From the NCBI GenBank assembly GCA_030590605.1, contig JAUUYB010000056.1:1-6742 (forward strand): 6,742 nt of DNA, written 5' to 3'. Below the pieces are notes generated by a model, which was not told where the DNA came from, ran no database searches, and saw nothing but the letters and a program-made list of their open reading frames with translations. Source of the DNA: Candidatus Woesearchaeota archaeon. GTDB lineage: Archaea; Nanobdellota; Nanobdellia; Woesearchaeales; JAUUYB01. Position numbers and translations under genes: made by a program. The stretch's first letter is position 1, and each line of letters opens with the position of its first letter. Below are positions 5,412 to 6,742 of this stretch, in pieces.

Positions 5412-5458
5412 CGAAACATTTAAATCCCATGACGAATCGTTCAATCTCCATCAGGTGA
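5412..5458 (+). promoter_or_regulatory. BRE/TATA promoter and Shine-Dalgarno of the nuclease gene
   Basis: CGAAAC (5412-5417) and ATTTAAAT (5418-5425) form a BRE/TATA module sharing 11 identical bases with 4933-4943. Transcription should begin near 5447, giving a leader of about 20 nt. The leader contains AGGTGA (5453-5458), nine nt before the ATG at 5468. Unlike the other plus-strand genes, this one uses a led, SD-dependent start. Upstream at 5364-5375 is the palindrome ACATCATGATGT. Confidence 0.75.
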
Positions 5459-5467
5459 CAGCGACTA

Positions 5468-6244
5468 ATGAAGATATCTCCCATTGCATCAGGATCCAAC
5501 GGCAACTGCGTCTATGTCGAGACTGACACTGCACGTATCCTGGTCGATGTAGGCATTTCTTTCAAGGAATTCTCGAAACGCATGGAGACTATAGATAGAG
5601 ACCCGAGAAGGGTTGACGCATGCTTTGTCTCCCACGAACACACCGACCACATCTCTGGTGTGGGAGTGATCGCGAGGAAGCTCCATATCCCTATCTACAT
5701 GACTCAGGACACTTACCGCTATGCAAGAGATCTGATAGGAGAGATCCCGAATCTCCATATCATCAAGAACGATGAGATGACTGAGATAGGAGATACTAAG
5801 GTGCACAGCTATCCTAAGCTCCATGATGCAGCTGATCCTGTGAGTTTCGTCATCCAGGACAACGGGCATTCGTTCGGCGTCTTGACAGATATTGGATATC
5901 CTTGTGAGAACACCAAGAGATGGATGAAGCAACTGGATGGAGTACTTGTGGAGACGAACTATGATCTCTGCATGCTGGAGGAGTGCAGATACCCAAAATT
6001 CCTGAAGAACAGGATCGCGGGAGATAACGGACACCTCTCAAACGAAGACTGCGGCCTCCTTTTGCTCGAGAATGCCACTAACAGGCTAAAGAGGATCTTC
6101 TTAGGCCACCTCTCCGCGAATTCCAACACTCCTGACCTCGCATACCAGACAGTGAAGGCCATACTTGCACACAGGAAAGACCTAAACGAAGTAGAGGTCA
6201 GCCTGACTTCGAGAAACAGATGCACAGGCATCTATGACATATGA
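5468..6244 (+). CDS. YycJ/WalJ-type metallo-beta-lactamase-fold nuclease
   Basis: A 258-residue metal-dependent hydrolase, full length for the YycJ/WalJ family. Family hallmarks are ASGSNGNCVYVET near the N-terminus, the metal motif H56-x-H58-x-D60-H61 (SHEHTDHISG), and further ligands His-119 (KLHDAADP), Asp-141 (LTDIGY) and His-214 (GHLS). The conserved GHLSNED block (188-194) fits YycJ rather than RNase Z or glyoxalase II. Bacterial YycJ has been linked to DNA exonuclease activity and mismatch repair; extending that here is inference. There is no signal peptide, so it should act in the cytoplasm. The start is fixed by AGGTGA nine nt upstream and by the BRE/TATA module. The family is best known from bacteria, so transfer is possible. 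The gene sits between the two copies of the structured element, and a T-rich stretch follows the stop codon. Confidence 0.88.
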   Translation: MKISPIASGSNGNCVYVETDTARILVDVGISFKEFSKRMETIDRDPRRVDACFVSHEHTDHISGVGVIARKLHIPIYMTQDTYRYARDLIGEIPNLHIIKNDEMTEIGDTKVHSYPKLHDAADPVSFVIQDNGHSFGVLTDIGYPCENTKRWMKQLDGVLVETNYDLCMLEECRYPKFLKNRIAGDNGHLSNEDCGLLLLENATNRLKRIFLGHLSANSNTPDLAYQTVKAILAHRKDLNEVEVSLTSRNRCTGIYDI

Positions 6245-6245
6245 G

Positions 6246-6266
6246 TCATTTCTTAGTTTTTTCATT
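6246..6266 (+). terminator. T-rich terminator after the nuclease gene
   Basis: The stop codon is followed by a pyrimidine-rich stretch with TTTCTTAG and T6 (6257-6262) and no hairpin before it, which suits archaeal intrinsic termination. Copy 2 of the structured element begins four nt later, so partial read-through into it is possible. Confidence 0.45.
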
Positions 6267-6269
6267 CTA

Positions 6270-6391
6270 GCGTAAGCTCGATCCTCCCTGGCACAGGTCG
6301 GACCGGGGGACCTGCCCCATACGGGGTGGTCCGTAGGGCATACGCGTAGCGGATGACCGTCTGTCGCCAAGGGGGAGGATTGGGCTGGAGC
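6270..6391 (+). ncRNA. Structured RNA element, copy 2 (no known family recognised)
   Basis: The closing helix pairs AGCTCGATCCTCCC (6275-6288) with GGGAGGATTGGGCT (6373-6386). It is 14 continuous pairs, two of them G-U (6278/6383, 6280/6381). Outside it is a GTA/GGA 3x3 loop and then GC/GC (6270-6271 with 6390-6391), the same layout as copy 1. The second helix pairs 6290-6297 with 6360-6368 and has C6365 bulged, again as in copy 1. The inner part has CCCC-ATAC-GGGG (6315-6326) inside GGACC/GGTCC (6308-6312 with 6328-6332), and CGGACC (6299-6304) can compete for the same arm. It is about 26 nt shorter than copy 1, the difference lying in the middle. No clear TATA box precedes it, so it may be made by read-through from the nuclease gene. 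It lies upstream of the thrS promoter and so is not in that mRNA's leader. Confidence 0.6.
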
Positions 6392-6437
6392 CTGCATCGG
6401 TTATTATAGTTAAAGTAAGAGCTTAAAATACTCCAAT

Positions 6438-6455
6438 CTAAGTAAAACTTATATA
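6438..6455 (+). promoter_or_regulatory. BRE/TATA promoter of thrS
   Basis: CTAAGTAAA (6438-6446), identical to 4711-4719, is followed by CTTATATA (6448-6455). The TATA centre is 26 nt before the ATG at 6478, so the mRNA is predicted to be leaderless and no Shine-Dalgarno is seen. Confidence 0.72.
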
Positions 6456-6477
6456 TCTATCAAACCTCCTATCACAG

Positions 6478-6742
6478 ATGGCAACAGTAACTCTACCAGA
6501 CGGAAAAAAACTAGATATCAAAGACGGTTCAACTTGCTTGGACGTTGCGAGAAGCATCGGTGAAAGATTAGCCCAGGATGCCCTTGCCTGCGTCATTGAC
6601 GGAGAAGTCCGTGATCTCACTACTACTATAACTGCTGATACTACACTCAAGATCCTCACTCATAAGGACCCTGAAGGCATAGAGGTATTCAGGCATTCTG
6701 CTTCCCACGTCCTCGCGCACGCAGTGAAACGGGTATTCCCGA
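6478..6742 (+). CDS. thrS: Threonyl-tRNA synthetase, bacterial type, N-terminal part
   Basis: The first 88 residues of an enzyme that charges tRNA-Thr; the rest lies beyond the right edge. Residues 1-62 are a TGS domain (TLPDGKKL, then a DVA-SIG-type helix, and VIDGEVRDL). The editing (N2/SAD) domain then begins with FRHSASHVLAHAVK. His-73 and His-77 match, in motif and in numbering, the HxxxH that with a later Cys and His forms the serine-editing site of Escherichia coli ThrRS. The TGS plus SAD layout is the bacterial/eukaryotic type. Typical archaeal ThrRS instead starts with a D-aminoacyl-tRNA deacylase-like editing domain. The start is supported by the TATA box 26 nt upstream and by alignment of the N-terminus with the bacterial family. 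Copy 2 of the structured element ends 86 nt before the start, upstream of the promoter. Confidence 0.93.
   Translation, partial: MATVTLPDGKKLDIKDGSTCLDVARSIGERLAQDALACVIDGEVRDLTTTITADTTLKILTHKDPEGIEVFRHSASHVLAHAVKRVFP

Noticed and set aside
6270..6391. Riboswitch or T-box controlling thrS
   Set aside because: A threonine-responsive leader would have to be in the mRNA, but the thrS TATA box lies downstream of the element and predicts a leaderless transcript. The other copy does not precede a synthetase gene, and T-boxes are not known from archaea.

Overview
The window looks like archaeal chromosome, most likely from the DPANN group (Woesearchaeota/Pacearchaeota-like; this placement is inference). 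The support is promoter layout: BRE plus TATA-box motifs about 25-28 nt before start codons of leaderless genes. T-rich tracts rather than long GC hairpins follow stop codons. The radical SAM gene is of an archaeal kind, and the left side carries exported proteins of a kind I associate with these small-genome archaea.

Left third (1-2817, minus strand): three genes for exported proteins. The rightmost (1774-2817) encodes a 347-residue acidic protein with a signal peptide. It has a strong Shine-Dalgarno (SD) preceded directly by a 9-bp hairpin, and a hairpin plus long T tract as terminator. Next comes a protein with a cysteine-rich head and three Ig-like modules (537-1661). The last is a third signal-peptide protein cut by the left edge (1-485). 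The last two probably form an operon, with a hairpin between them. Together they suggest a cell-surface locus.

Middle (2818-3508): an AT-rich divergent intergenic region of 691 bp with leader elements, one consensus TATA box without a gene, and the promoter of the next gene. I see no convincing protein gene in it.

Right half (3509-6742, plus strand): a radical SAM protein with a C-terminal TRAM-like domain, a 60-residue coiled-coil protein, a 56-residue double-CxxC zinc-ribbon protein, a YycJ/WalJ-type metallo-beta-lactamase-fold nuclease, and the start of a bacterial-type threonyl-tRNA synthetase. These cytoplasmic genes mostly have their own TATA boxes and leaderless starts.

The most notable signal is a pair of GC-rich elements at 5199-5346 and 6270-6391, one on each side of the nuclease gene. 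They share sequence blocks at both ends (AGCGTAAGC, CAGGTCGGACC, GYCTGYCGCCA). In both, the ends pair into a long closing helix, a 3x3 internal loop and a second helix with a bulged C. Base pairs covary between the copies, and the wobble pairs make sense only for plus-strand RNA. I recognise no known RNA family, so this is a candidate undescribed structured RNA or RNA-derived repeat.
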